Positions 33,756 through 43,142 are shown, counted from the first letter of the stretch. The stretch is DNA of 64,000 bases from Saccharopolyspora galaxeae (GCF_016526145.1 NZ_JADDUE010000001.1:186001-250000), one strand, 5' to 3'. The notes: generated by a model not told the origin, from the sequence alone. Made by a program: numbers and translations.

Positions 33756-34193
33756 ATGAACCGCGTGGTGCGGGGCTCCGACGGCAGGTTGTGGAACGTG
33801 CGCTCCAGCCTGGAGTGGTCGAACCCGATCGCCGGCGACGACTTCGAGCACGACGTCAACGGTGGCCGCGGCCCGGGGATCATGATGTTCGGCATCCTCA
33901 TCCTGCTCGCGCTGCTGTTCGTGCTGTGGACGCCGGAGGGCGTGCACGTGCCGATCTGGCTGGTCCTGGCGCTGATCGTGGCGGCGATGTTCTTCCCGGT
34001 GCGCTGGCTGCTGCACCGGCCGTGGACGATCATCGCGGAAACCCCCGGCGACGAGGAGGAGCACCAGCCGGAGCGCTGGGTCGGGGTGCAGCGCGGCTTC
34101 CTCAACGTCCGGCAGGAGACCGCGAAGGTGGCCCGCCAGATCGAGCTCTACGCCGAACCGGACATGAACGGCTCGCTGCAGCCCACGGAGTGA
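33756..34193 (+). CDS. Hypothetical membrane protein
   Basis: A 145-residue protein with two close transmembrane helices (about residues 43-60 IMMFGILILLALLFVLW and 68-86 IWLVLALIVAAMFFPVRWLL) between a hydrophilic N-terminus with WNVRSSLEWSNP and a C-terminal cytoplasmic segment (GEEEHQPERW-like, IELYAEPD). An excellent GAGGAGG lies six bases before the ATG. Similar small two-helix proteins are common in actinomycetes; no function is recognised. The next gene, for a DNA glycosylase, starts 39 bp downstream. Confidence 0.7.
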   Translation: MNRVVRGSDGRLWNVRSSLEWSNPIAGDDFEHDVNGGRGPGIMMFGILILLALLFVLWTPEGVHVPIWLVLALIVAAMFFPVRWLLHRPWTIIAETPGDEEEHQPERWVGVQRGFLNVRQETAKVARQIELYAEPDMNGSLQPTE

Positions 34194-34232
34194 CGGCCGC
34201 CGCAGGCCGATCGATCTTGGCAGACTGGTGGG

Positions 34233-35084
34233 GTGCCCGAACTGCCCGAAGTCGAGGCGCTGGCCCGGCACCTGCGCGAGCACGCCGTGGGCAGCACCCT
34301 CGCCCGCATCGACGTCGCCTCGCTGAGCGTGCTCAAGACCGCCAGCCCGCCCTACACCGAGCTGCACGGCCGCCCGGTGACCGGCGCGGCACGGCACGGC
34401 AAGTACCTGGACCTGGACTGCGACGGGCTGCACCTGGTGGTGCACCTGGCCCGCGCGGGCTGGCTGCGCTGGTCCGACGAGCTCTCGCCCGCACCGCCGA
34501 AACCCGGCCGCGGGCCGATCGCGCTGCGCGTGCACCTCGGCGGTCCCGGCTTCGACCTGACCGAGGCCGGGACGCAGAAGAAGCTCGCGGTCTGGGTGGT
34601 GGCCGATCCGGCGGAGGTGCCCGGTGTGGCCCGCCTGGGCCCGGACGCGCTGGCGGTGACCGCCGATGAGTTCGCCGGCCTGCTGCGCGGCCGATCGGAA
34701 CGGGTGAAGACGCTGCTGACCGACCAGTCCGCGCTGGCCGGGATCGGCAACGCCTACTCCGACGAGGTCCTGCACCGCGCGCGGCTGTCCCCGTTCGCGA
34801 CCGCGGGCAAGCTCGCGGAGGAGTCGGTGGCCCGGCTGCACGAAGCGATGCGCGAGGTGCTCGGGGACGCGGTGCAACGCTCGCTGCAACAGGACGCAGC
34901 GCGGTTGAAGGCGGAGAAGCGCTCCGGGCTGCGGGTGCACGGGCGCACCGGGCTGCCGTGCCCGGTCTGCGGGGACGCGGTCGGCGAGGTGTCGTTCGCG
35001 GATCGCTCGTTCCAGTACTGCCCGACCTGTCAGACCGGCGGCAAGCGGCTCGCGGACCGGAGGATGTCGAAGCTGCTGAAGTGA
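34233..35084 (+). CDS. Fpg/Nei-family DNA glycosylase
   Basis: A 283-residue base-excision repair enzyme. After Met removal the N-terminus is PELPEVE, giving catalytic Pro and Glu. The H2TH segment is intact (KTLLTDQSALAGIGNAYSDEVLHRARLSP), and a four-Cys zinc finger closes the protein (CPVCGDAV... QYCPTCQT). It removes oxidised bases such as 8-oxoguanine and nicks the strand by beta,delta-elimination. The sequence differs enough from standard MutM in the middle that it may be a Nei-like paralogue. Start GTG is fixed by the Pro2 requirement. Confidence 0.93.
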   Translation: MPELPEVEALARHLREHAVGSTLARIDVASLSVLKTASPPYTELHGRPVTGAARHGKYLDLDCDGLHLVVHLARAGWLRWSDELSPAPPKPGRGPIALRVHLGGPGFDLTEAGTQKKLAVWVVADPAEVPGVARLGPDALAVTADEFAGLLRGRSERVKTLLTDQSALAGIGNAYSDEVLHRARLSPFATAGKLAEESVARLHEAMREVLGDAVQRSLQQDAARLKAEKRSGLRVHGRTGLPCPVCGDAVGEVSFADRSFQYCPTCQTGGKRLADRRMSKLLK

Positions 35085-35271
35085 CTTCCGGGGGAGCCGG
35101 GCGCCCGCCGATTGCAGCTCTGATGCAACCCATGCGATGTCATGCAAACCTGTGCCGTTCGGCGGTGCGGGTTGCGCCATGCGGCCCGCTCATCGACCGC
35201 TCACCGAGGGGTTGTGCACACTGAGCGTAGCGTTCTTGATTCCTTGCGTACCGACATCGAATACTGGTGCG

Positions 35272-36519
35272 GTGCAGGGGTTGTTGACCGAGCGGACCGT
35301 GCTCACGGCGCTCGCCGCGCTCGCCGTGCTCGGCATGTTCGTGCTGTTGTGCCGATCGCGCCGGGTCAGTACCTCGGTGGAAGACGCCATGCTGGCGGCG
35401 TTGCATCGTGTCACCAGCGCTGCGCCGCACCTGCGGTCGGGCATGACGCAGGATTCGGCGGACCGCACGGCGCCGCACCTGCGGGAGCTGCTGGCGTGCG
35501 TGGCGGTCGGCGTCGTCGATGCCGACGGCACGCTGCTGAGCTGGGACGGCGAGGCGAACCAGCACTACGCGGACATGCGCGGCAAGATCGAGGCGGTGCT
35601 GCGCACCGGCAAGCGCGAGTACGTCGACCACACCGACCTGCTCTGCGACGAACGCCCGTGCCTGATGCGGCACGGCGTCGTGGTCCCGCTGGAGGTCTCC
35701 GAGGAGATCAAGGGCGCGCTGGTGATCATCAGCGACGGCGACCGGCGGCGGCTGCTGCGCGCGGCGGGCGAGGTCGCGCACCACGTGTCCACCCAGCTGG
35801 AGCTGGCGCACCTGCAGGAGTCCAAGGAGAAGCTGGCGCGGGCCGAGGTGCGGGCGCTGCGCGCGCAGATCTCCCCGCATTTCATCTACAACGCGCTGAA
35901 CACCATCTCCTCGCAGATCCGCAACGACCCGGAGCAGGCCCGCGACCTGCTGATGGAGTTCGCCGACTTCACCCGCTACTCGTTCCGCTCCTCCGGGCTC
36001 TACACCACGCTGGCCGACGAGATCCGCAACATCGACCGCTACCTGACCCTGGAGCGCGCCCGGTTCGGCCCGGACCGGCTGAAGGTGCAGCTCAAGATCG
36101 CGCCCGAGGTGCTTCCGGTGGTGGTGCCGTTCCTGGCGCTGCAACCGCTGGTGGAGAACGCGGTGCGGCACGGGCTGGCCACCAAGCCCGGTGGCGGCAC
36201 CGTCTCGGTGGTCGCCGAGGACCGCGGCTCGGAGGCGCTGATCAGCGTGGACGACGACGGCATCGGGATGGATCCGGAACGGCTGGACGAGGAGCTGGCC
36301 AACGCGCACCTCAGCGGCGCGCACGTGGGCCTCGGCAACATCAACAACCGGATGCGGGCGACCTTCGGCGACGACTACGGCCTGGTGGTGGAGACCGAGC
36401 AGGGCGAGGGCATGAAGGTGATCATGCGGGTGCCGAAGTTCGCGCCCGGAGTGCTGCCGCTACCAGCCACGTCCCTGGACGAACCCGCGTCGGGGGCCGC
36501 CGCGCAGTCGAGCCGGTAG
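35272..36519 (+). CDS. LytS-type sensor histidine kinase
   Basis: A 415-residue kinase of the His_kinase/LytS type. One N-terminal transmembrane helix (LTALAALAVLGMFVLL), then a PAS/GAF-like domain of about 120 residues (VGVVDADGTLLSWDGEANQ, HGVVVPLEVSEEIKGALVII). The kinase module has ALRAQISPHFIYNALNTISS with the phospho-acceptor His and a GHKL ATPase (LVENAVRHGL, DDDGIGMDPER, HVGLGNINNRM). GTG 35272 is chosen to keep the helix at the N-terminus; TTG 35281 is possible. The partner LytTR regulator lies two genes downstream, beyond an S49 peptidase. Confidence 0.88.
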   Translation: MQGLLTERTVLTALAALAVLGMFVLLCRSRRVSTSVEDAMLAALHRVTSAAPHLRSGMTQDSADRTAPHLRELLACVAVGVVDADGTLLSWDGEANQHYADMRGKIEAVLRTGKREYVDHTDLLCDERPCLMRHGVVVPLEVSEEIKGALVIISDGDRRRLLRAAGEVAHHVSTQLELAHLQESKEKLARAEVRALRAQISPHFIYNALNTISSQIRNDPEQARDLLMEFADFTRYSFRSSGLYTTLADEIRNIDRYLTLERARFGPDRLKVQLKIAPEVLPVVVPFLALQPLVENAVRHGLATKPGGGTVSVVAEDRGSEALISVDDDGIGMDPERLDEELANAHLSGAHVGLGNINNRMRATFGDDYGLVVETEQGEGMKVIMRVPKFAPGVLPLPATSLDEPASGAAAQSSR

Positions 36520-36528
36520 CGTCGAAGC

Positions 36529-37428
36529 ATGAACGACAAAGCGCCGCAGAAGTTCACCGACGTGCTGACCGGCAAGCTGTCCTCGAAGCTGCCGCCCAAG
36601 CTGGCCGAGCGCGCCGAACGCGGGCCGGTGGTCGCCACGGTCAAGCTGCACGGCGCGATCACCGCGAACCCCTCGCCGGTAAACCGCGGCACGATCTCGC
36701 TGCAGGCCGTGGACTCCGCGCTGACCAAGGCGTTCGGCCACGACCGGCTCGCCGCGGTGGCGCTGACGATCAACTCGCCGGGCGGTGCGGCGACGCAGTC
36801 CGCGCTGGTCGCCGACCGGATCCGCGGCCTGGCCGAGGAGAAGAAGGTGCCGGTGCTGGCGTTCTGCGAGGACGTCGCCGCTTCCGGCGGGTACTGGCTG
36901 GCCTGCGCGGCCGACGAGATCTACGCGCACAGCACTTCGATGGTCGGGTCGGTCGGCGTGGTCAGCGCGACGTTCGGGTTGAACGGCCTGCTGGACCGCA
37001 TCGGAGTGGAGCGCCGGGTCTACGCCGCCGGGCAGAACAAGGTGCGGCTGGACCCGTTCAGCCCCGAGAAGGACGACGACGTGCAGTGGCTGCGCGGCTT
37101 GCAGACCGAGCTGCACGAGCAGTTCGCCGACTGGGTGCGCTCCCGGCGCGGGAAGAAGCTCTCCGAGACCGAGGAGCTGTTCACCGGCGAGGTGTGGACC
37201 GGCAAGCGCGCGCAGCAGCTCGGTCTGGTCGACGGTGTCGGCACCTTGCGCGGGATCGTCAAGGAGCGGTTCCCGGAGGCGCACATCGTCGGAGTCGAAC
37301 CGCGCAAGCCGCTGCTGGCTCGGTTGAGCGAGCGCGGATCGGCCGCCGGGCTCGGCGCGGGCGGTTCGGCGTCGTCGCTGCTGGACGCGTTGGAGCAGCG
37401 CGCGCTGTGGTCGCGTTTCGGGTTGTGA
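36529..37428 (+). CDS. S49-family (SppA-like) serine peptidase
   Basis: A 299-residue protease of the SppA/SohB type. The nucleophilic Ser is in EDVAASGGYWLACAADEI (about residue 122), and the general-base Lys in AAGQNKVRLDPFSP (about residue 173). LTINSPGGAATQSALVADRI matches the substrate-binding region. There is no membrane helix, so this is a short soluble form. In bacteria the family degrades signal peptides in the membrane plane. It lies only 9 bp after the LytS-type kinase and may belong to its operon. Confidence 0.9.
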   Translation: MNDKAPQKFTDVLTGKLSSKLPPKLAERAERGPVVATVKLHGAITANPSPVNRGTISLQAVDSALTKAFGHDRLAAVALTINSPGGAATQSALVADRIRGLAEEKKVPVLAFCEDVAASGGYWLACAADEIYAHSTSMVGSVGVVSATFGLNGLLDRIGVERRVYAAGQNKVRLDPFSPEKDDDVQWLRGLQTELHEQFADWVRSRRGKKLSETEELFTGEVWTGKRAQQLGLVDGVGTLRGIVKERFPEAHIVGVEPRKPLLARLSERGSAAGLGAGGSASSLLDALEQRALWSRFGL

Positions 37429-37754
37429 TCGGCTTCGGCGGGCGTGCGTGGTGCGCCGCGCCGTCCGCCTTCGGCCACCCCGCCGTTCACATGCCGGGCC
37501 GAACACCGTACGTTGAAGTCACGGCGTGACACACCTCACTCGCGGGCGCGGCCCGGTGTGCCCTGTGTCGCTGGGCCGGGTGATGTCAGGATGATCTGCG
37601 CAGCGCGCCCGACATGTCACCGTCCGGCGGCACCGCAGGTGCGGGCAGCCGGTCCGCGCCCGGCGCGTGTGACAGCGCTGTCGCGGTGCTCGACGCCGAG
37701 CGGACCCGAAGTCGTGGACAGTGCGCCCCCGGCGCGGCAGGATGTGGCGTTACA
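37429..37754. other. Intergenic region before the LytTR regulator
   Basis: 326 bp without a gene. Two dyads stand out: GTCACGGCGTGAC (37518-37530) and a perfect 12-bp palindrome GACAGCGCTGTC (37672-37683) about 70 bp before the regulator start, either of which could be an operator. Confidence 0.45.
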
Positions 37755-38621
37755 GTGAGTATTCAACCGGACGTGAGCGGTCGACCCGGCGACTCGGGGC
37801 TCGTCGTGCTGGCGGTGGACGACGAGATGGCCGGGCTGGACGAGATGGATTTCCTGCTCCGGAACAACCCGCGGGTCGCGCAGGTGCTCACCGCTTTCGA
37901 CGCAGCCGACGCGCTGCGGCTGCTGCGCAGCGACGACCAGGTGCGCGCCAAGGACGGCGACGAGTCCGTGGTGGACGCGGTGTTCGCCGACGTGTCCATG
38001 CCGGGGCTGAGCGGCATGGAGCTCGCGCGGGTGCTCAACGCTTTCAAGCACCCCCCGTCGCTGGTGTTCATCACCGGCCACGAGGAGAACGCGCTGGAAG
38101 CCTTCGAGGTCGGCGCGCTGGACTACATCATGAAGCCCGCCGACGCCGACCGGGTGGACCGCGCGCTGCGCACCGTCGAACGCGGCAAGGCCGAGCGCGG
38201 CAGCACCGACGGCGCCACCGGCACCGGCGAGCCCGCACCGGAACTCCCCGCGGCCGACGATGACGAGGTGATCCCCGTGGAGCTGGCCGGCACGACGAAG
38301 ATGGTCTCCCGCAAGAACGTGCGCTGGGTGGAAGCCCAGGGCGACTACGCGCGGCTGCACACCACCGACGGCGGGTCGCACCTGGTGCGGATCCCGCTGG
38401 CGCAGCTGGAGGAGCGCTGGGCCGACGCCAACTTCATCCGCATCCACCGCTCCTACCTGGTGTCGATGTCGCTGGTCAGCGAGCTGCGGATGTCGTCGTC
38501 CGGTTATTCGGTGCTGCTCGGCGGCGGGGAGCCGAAGGAGCTGCCGGTCAGCCGCAGGCACACCCGCGAACTCAAGGACCGCCTGGTGCGGGCGCCCAGG
38601 CAGGGCTGGGGCCAGGCATGA
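37755..38621 (+). CDS. LytTR-family response regulator
   Basis: A 288-residue regulator. The receiver domain has acidic VDDEMAG, phospho-acceptor Asp in FADVSMPGLSG, and Lys in YIMKPAD. After a Pro/Ala linker, the LytTR DNA-binding domain starts near residue 175 (VSRKNVRWVEAQGDYARLHT, FIRIHRSYLVSM, LPVSRRHTRELKDRL). The GTG at 37755 places the receiver at the N-terminus. It is the natural partner of the LytS-type kinase upstream and precedes solute symporters, as in pyruvate- or acetate-sensing LytS/LytTR systems that control carboxylate uptake. Target genes are inferred, not shown. Confidence 0.9.
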   Translation: MSIQPDVSGRPGDSGLVVLAVDDEMAGLDEMDFLLRNNPRVAQVLTAFDAADALRLLRSDDQVRAKDGDESVVDAVFADVSMPGLSGMELARVLNAFKHPPSLVFITGHEENALEAFEVGALDYIMKPADADRVDRALRTVERGKAERGSTDGATGTGEPAPELPAADDDEVIPVELAGTTKMVSRKNVRWVEAQGDYARLHTTDGGSHLVRIPLAQLEERWADANFIRIHRSYLVSMSLVSELRMSSSGYSVLLGGGEPKELPVSRRHTRELKDRLVRAPRQGWGQA

Positions 38622-38658
38622 CGCCGCGCGGGCAGCAGCACTCGCCGGCCGGGCGGGC

Positions 38659-39054
38659 ATGACGCCGGAGCAGGGGACCCCGGCGGCCGGGCGCCGCCGT
38701 CCCCGCCGCAAGCGCGTCGTGCTGGCCGACCGGTACCGCACCGCTCCGATGAGCCGTACGATCATGGAGCTGGAGGAGCAGACCAGCGTCGGCGAGATGG
38801 TGGTCGGCCACCTGGTGCGGGCGCAGCTGCGCAGCGCGCTGGTGCTGACCGGGCTGGTCGCGGTGGGCCTGTTCGGACTGCCCTTGTTGTTCTACCTGCT
38901 GCCGTCGCTGGGGGACGCGGTGATCTTCGGAGTCCGGCTGCCGTGGCTGGCGCTGGGGGTGCTGCCCTACCCGTTCATGGTGCTGGTCGGCTACTGGTAT
39001 TCGCGTTCCGCGGCTCGGCACGAACGCGATTTCCTGCACATGATCGAGCGGTAG
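38659..39054 (+). CDS. Small membrane protein preceding SSS symporter
   Basis: A 131-residue protein. A basic N-terminus (RRRPRRKRV) is followed by two transmembrane helices (about 60-82 and 90-112) and a charged C-terminus (YSRSAARHERDFLHMIER). This is the plan of DUF485-type partners of acetate symporters, though sequence similarity is less obvious here than in the second pair. It lies 8 bp before the symporter gene, so the two are likely co-expressed and may form one transporter. Confidence 0.7.
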   Translation: MTPEQGTPAAGRRRPRRKRVVLADRYRTAPMSRTIMELEEQTSVGEMVVGHLVRAQLRSALVLTGLVAVGLFGLPLLFYLLPSLGDAVIFGVRLPWLALGVLPYPFMVLVGYWYSRSAARHERDFLHMIER

Positions 39055-39061
39055 CTCGGCG

Positions 39062-40855
39062 ATGGTCTCCGCTTCCTGGGCGCTGGGCGGCATCGCGCTC
39101 GTCGCCGTGGCCACTTTCGCGATCGGCATCTGGGGTTCGAGCACCGCGCGCACCACTTCGGATCTGCTGGTGGCGCGGCGGCTGGTGCGGGAGGAGCGCA
39201 ACGCCGCAGCCATTTCCGGGGAATACCTCTCGGCCGCCTCGTTCCTCGGCATCGCGGGTTTGATCCTGAAGGACGGCGTGGACGCGCTGTGGTATCCGAT
39301 CGGTTTCGCTTCCGGGTATCTGGCGGTGCTGTTGTTCGTCGCCGCGCCGCTGCGCCGGTCCGGCGCTTACACGATTCCGGATTTCGTCGAGGCCCGGCTG
39401 GATTCGCTGCGGCTGCGCTGGTTCAGCACGGTTTTCGTGGTGCTGATCGGCGTGCTGTACCTGATTCCGCAGTTCCAGGCGGCCGGATTGACGCTGGCCA
39501 CCGTTTCCGGCGTGCCGTTCTGGGCGGGTGTGCTCGCGGTGGCCGTGCTCGTGATGGCAGGCGTGCTCAGCGGCGGGATGCGCGCGGTGACGCTGGTGCA
39601 GGCGTTCCAGTACTGGGTGAAGCTGTTCGCGATCACCGTGCCCGCGTTCGTGCTGTTCGGGGTGTTCTTGACGGGTGGATCCCACGGCGTGCGGCTGGAA
39701 TCGCCCGGGCCGGAGTTCCAGCACGACACGGTCGTCCAGGTGCAGACCCCGGTCCGGCTGCACGTCGCCGAGCCGGTGTGGGTCGACGTGACCGGTTCGC
39801 CCGCGCCGAGCGGGGACGGGCCGTTGCAGCCGCGGGGCCACGCCGAGGTGTTCGTCTCGGCCGGGGACTACCAGGTCGACAAGGGCACCCAGCTGCGGTT
39901 CCCGGCGCACAGCCCGGTGCCGGTGGTCGCCGACGCGGACCCGGACAACGCCTCGTGGCTGCACCCGCAGGACGGCGGGCCGGATTCGCTGGTGGAGACG
40001 TACTCGCTGATCTTGGCGACGTTCCTGGGGACGATGGGTCTGCCGCACGTGCTGATCCGCTTCTACACGAACCCCAGCGGGCACGCCGCCCGCCGCACGG
40101 CGCTGTTCGTGCTGTTGCTGCTGGGCATGTTCTTCCTCTTCCCGACCATCTTCGGGTTGCTGTCCCGGTTGTTCGTGCCGGAGTTGCTGGTCACCGGAAC
40201 CACCGACGCCGCCGTGCTGCTGCTGCCGAACGCGATGCTCAGCGGCTGGCCGGGGACGCTGCTGACGGTGCTGACCGCGGCGGGCGCGTTCGCGGCGTTC
40301 GTGTCGACCTCGTCCGGTCTCGTGGTCAGCATCGCCGGGGTGGTCTCGACCGACCTGCTGCGGGACCGGGGAGTCGACGCGCGGCTGGTGCTGGTGGCCA
40401 CTGCGCTGCTGCCGGTGGCGCTGTCGCTGGTGCTGCCGCAGGACGATCTTCCGCGCGGAGTGGGACTCGCGTTCGCGCTGGCGGCCTCGACGTTCTGCCC
40501 GCTGCTGATCCTCGGCGTGTGGTGGCGCGGGCTGACCGCCGCCGGGGCCGGAGCGGGCCTGACCACCGGGGGAGTCCTGGTGCTCGCGGCCATGGGCGCG
40601 AGCGCGATGTGGCCGGAGACCGACGGCATCGCCGGTGCGCTGCTGCGCCAGCCCGCGCTGGTGACGGTGCCGATCGCGTTCTCGACGGCGGTGCTGGTCA
40701 GCTTCGCCACCCGCGCTCGCCTTCCGGACGGCGTCTCGCGGATCATGCTGCGGATGCACGCCCCGGACCGGCTCGGGTTCCAGGACGGCCCGGCGACCCG
40801 GGCGAGCGGCCGGGGACGCAGGTCGGTCCCGGAAGGACGGCACCGGCGGCGCTGA
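39062..40855 (+). CDS. Sodium:solute symporter (SSS), cation/acetate symporter-like
   Basis: A 597-residue membrane transporter with about 13 helices. Signature segments are ISGEYLSAASFLGIAGLIL at the N-terminus, GAYTIPDFVEARL, and GTMGLPHVLIRFYTNPS, typical of ActP/MctC-like carriers for acetate, propionate or pyruvate. An extra hydrophilic loop of about 100 residues (about 220-320) is inserted between helices 6 and 7, rich in VQTPVRLH and VPVVADADPDN, and likely extracytoplasmic. It may act as a substrate-collecting domain. The C-terminus ends with a basic tail. Confidence 0.88.
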   Translation: MVSASWALGGIALVAVATFAIGIWGSSTARTTSDLLVARRLVREERNAAAISGEYLSAASFLGIAGLILKDGVDALWYPIGFASGYLAVLLFVAAPLRRSGAYTIPDFVEARLDSLRLRWFSTVFVVLIGVLYLIPQFQAAGLTLATVSGVPFWAGVLAVAVLVMAGVLSGGMRAVTLVQAFQYWVKLFAITVPAFVLFGVFLTGGSHGVRLESPGPEFQHDTVVQVQTPVRLHVAEPVWVDVTGSPAPSGDGPLQPRGHAEVFVSAGDYQVDKGTQLRFPAHSPVPVVADADPDNASWLHPQDGGPDSLVETYSLILATFLGTMGLPHVLIRFYTNPSGHAARRTALFVLLLLGMFFLFPTIFGLLSRLFVPELLVTGTTDAAVLLLPNAMLSGWPGTLLTVLTAAGAFAAFVSTSSGLVVSIAGVVSTDLLRDRGVDARLVLVATALLPVALSLVLPQDDLPRGVGLAFALAASTFCPLLILGVWWRGLTAAGAGAGLTTGGVLVLAAMGASAMWPETDGIAGALLRQPALVTVPIAFSTAVLVSFATRARLPDGVSRIMLRMHAPDRLGFQDGPATRASGRGRRSVPEGRHRRR

Positions 40856-41108
40856 GCGTTCCGCAATGTCCGGAATGTCGCCCGATCGTTATTCACCGTC
40901 GGCAGAAGTGCCGGTGACAACCCTCACAGCACGTGCCAAGCTCTGCTTTCGCAAGTCCGCCTGATGGTCATCCACCCGGTTTGGGAAATTCCTCATTCCG
41001 GCGGATTCCGCGAAGATCGTCGGGTGCGTAGCGTTCGCGCGTTCACAGCTCGAGCTCCGCCCGGCGCCGGCGGGCGGGAGCGCACCGATGCAGGAGGAAA
41101 AGACAACC

Positions 41109-41459
41109 GTGAACTCCACGGGCCAAAGCGATCCGAGCCCCGGCACCGATGCCGAAGTCTGGATCGACACCCAGCGCAGTCCCGATTTCCGCACGCTCCG
41201 GCAACGGTTGCGTAAATTCGTCTTCCCGGTATCGGCGATCTTCCTCGCCTGGTACTTGATCTACGTGCTGCTCGCGGACTACGCGCACGGCTTCATGAGC
41301 ATCAAGCTCGCCGGGAACATCAACGTCGGCCTGGTCCTCGGGCTGTTGCAATTCGTGTCCACGTTCGTCATCACGACGCTCTACGTCCGGTTCGCCAACA
41401 AGAACCTGGATCCGGTGGCCGAGCGGATCCGCGAGAGCGTCGAAGGAGAGCAGCGGTGA
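41109..41459 (+). CDS. DUF485 membrane protein
   Basis: A 116-residue protein with two transmembrane helices (about 42-62 and 80-100) separated by HGFMSIKLAGNINVG, the usual DUF485 hairpin. RSPDFRTLRQRLRKFVFP before the first helix is also typical. AGGAGG lies 11 bases before GTG 41109; ATG 41088, which also has a GGGAG, is an alternative. It overlaps the next symporter gene as GTGA, the standard DUF485/symporter arrangement (YjcH-ActP). Confidence 0.88.
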   Translation: MNSTGQSDPSPGTDAEVWIDTQRSPDFRTLRQRLRKFVFPVSAIFLAWYLIYVLLADYAHGFMSIKLAGNINVGLVLGLLQFVSTFVITTLYVRFANKNLDPVAERIRESVEGEQR

Positions 41460-43105
41460 GCGCCACTACGACCGCGCTGGGAATGCACCTGGCGCAGAAC
41501 CCGAACACCGACACGGCGTCCAACCGCTGGCTCAACATCGGCATCTTCGCGGTGTTCGTGCTGGTGACGCTGGTGATCGTGTTCCGGGCGAGCCGGAACA
41601 CCAAGACCGCGTCGGACTACTACGCCGCAGGCCGCTCGTTCAGCGGCCCGCAGAACGGCATCGCGATCTCCGGCGACTACCTGTCCGCGGCGTCGTTCCT
41701 CGGCATCGCGGGCGCGATCGCGGTGTACGGCTACGACGGATTCCTGTACTCGATCGGCTTCCTCGTGGCCTGGCTGGTGGCGTTGCTGCTGGTCGCGGAA
41801 CTGCTGCGGAACACCGGCCGGTACACGATGGCCGACGTGCTCAGCTTCCGGATGCGGGAGCGTCCGGTGCGCACCGCGGCCTCGCTGTCGACGCTGGCGG
41901 TGACGTTCTTCTACCTGCTGGCCCAGATGGCGGGCGCCGGCGGCCTGATCGCGCTGCTGCTGGGCGTGACGGACAAGGGCCAGCAGGCCATCGTGATCGC
42001 CGTCGTCGGCGTGCTGATGATCGTGTACGTGCTGGTCGGCGGCATGAAGGGCACCACATGGGTGCAGATCATCAAGGCGGCGCTGCTGATCGCGGGCACG
42101 TTCGTGATGACGGTGTGGGTGCTGGGCCTGTACGGCTTCAACCTGTCCGGGCTGCTCGGATCGGCCGTGGACACCGCGGGCGCGAACGGCGAGAAGCTGC
42201 TCAACCCGGGTGCGCAGTACGGCAAGACCGAAGCCAGCAGGCTCGACTTCGTGTCCCTGGGGCTGGCGCTGGTGCTCGGCACCGCGGGCCTGCCGCACGT
42301 GCTGATGCGCTTCTACACCGTGCCCACGGCCAAGGAGGCGCGGCGCTCGGTGGTGTGGGCGATCTGGCTGATCGGCCTGTTCTACCTGTTCACGCTGGTT
42401 CTCGGGTACGGCGCCGGGGCCATGGTCGGGCCGGACGCGATCAAGGAGGCCCCTGGCGGGGTCAACTCGGCAGCGCCGCTGCTGGCGCTGCAACTCGGCG
42501 GGCCGTGGTTGCTCGGGTTCATCTCGGCGGTCGCGTTCGCCACGATCCTCGCGGTCGTCGCGGGCCTGACGATCACCGCTTCGGCGTCGTTCGCGCACGA
42601 CATCTACGCGAACGTGATCAAGAACGGGCAGGTGGACGACAAGCAGCAGGAGGTGAAGGTCGCGCGGATCACCGCGGTGGTGATCGGCGTGGTCTCGATC
42701 CTCGGCGGCATCGCGGCCAACGGGCAGAACGTGGCGTTCCTGGTCGCGCTCGCGTTCGCGGTGGCGGCCTCGGCGAACCTGCCGACCCTGCTGTACTCGC
42801 TGTTCTGGAAGCGGTTCAACACCACCGGCGCGCTGTGGAGCATCTACGGCGGGCTCGCGGTGACCATCGTGCTGATCATCTTCTCGCCCGCGGTGACCGG
42901 CGACGAGGAGGCGATGTTCCCGTCGCTGGACATCGCGCTGTTCCCGCTGAAGAACCCGGGCCTGGTGTCCATCCCGATCTCGTTCCTGCTCGGCTACCTG
43001 GGCACGGTGCTGAGCAAGGAGCCGCACAACGCGGAGAAGTACGCCGAGATGGAGGTCCGCTCGCTGACCGGTGCCGGCGCGGAGAAGTCGACCGCGCAGC
43101 ACTGA
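41456..43105 (+). CDS. Cation acetate symporter (SSS family)
   Basis: A 549-residue transporter with about 13 helices. FSGPQNGIAISGDYLSAASFLG, RYTMADVLSFRMRERPVRT, GTAGLPHVLMRFYTVPTAKEARRS and ASASFAHDIYANVI are characteristic of ActP/MctC carriers for acetate and related monocarboxylates. It begins with a GTG overlapping the DUF485 partner and ends inside a 24-bp tandem repeat. It is the second symporter pair behind the LytS/LytTR system; having two suggests different affinities or substrates (acetate, propionate, pyruvate). Confidence 0.93.
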   Translation: MSATTTALGMHLAQNPNTDTASNRWLNIGIFAVFVLVTLVIVFRASRNTKTASDYYAAGRSFSGPQNGIAISGDYLSAASFLGIAGAIAVYGYDGFLYSIGFLVAWLVALLLVAELLRNTGRYTMADVLSFRMRERPVRTAASLSTLAVTFFYLLAQMAGAGGLIALLLGVTDKGQQAIVIAVVGVLMIVYVLVGGMKGTTWVQIIKAALLIAGTFVMTVWVLGLYGFNLSGLLGSAVDTAGANGEKLLNPGAQYGKTEASRLDFVSLGLALVLGTAGLPHVLMRFYTVPTAKEARRSVVWAIWLIGLFYLFTLVLGYGAGAMVGPDAIKEAPGGVNSAAPLLALQLGGPWLLGFISAVAFATILAVVAGLTITASASFAHDIYANVIKNGQVDDKQQEVKVARITAVVIGVVSILGGIAANGQNVAFLVALAFAVAASANLPTLLYSLFWKRFNTTGALWSIYGGLAVTIVLIIFSPAVTGDEEAMFPSLDIALFPLKNPGLVSIPISFLLGYLGTVLSKEPHNAEKYAEMEVRSLTGAGAEKSTAQH

Positions 43106-43142
43106 GAAGTGCTCCGACCGCAGCACTGATGAGTGCTCGGAC
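43095..43142 (+). repeat. 24-bp tandem repeat over symporter stop codon
   Basis: Two adjacent 24-bp units (43095-43118 and 43119-43142), 21 of 24 identical. Each contains a dyad (AGCACT...AGTGCT). The first unit includes the symporter stop codon, so the repeat probably arose by duplication of the gene's end. Confidence 0.9.
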
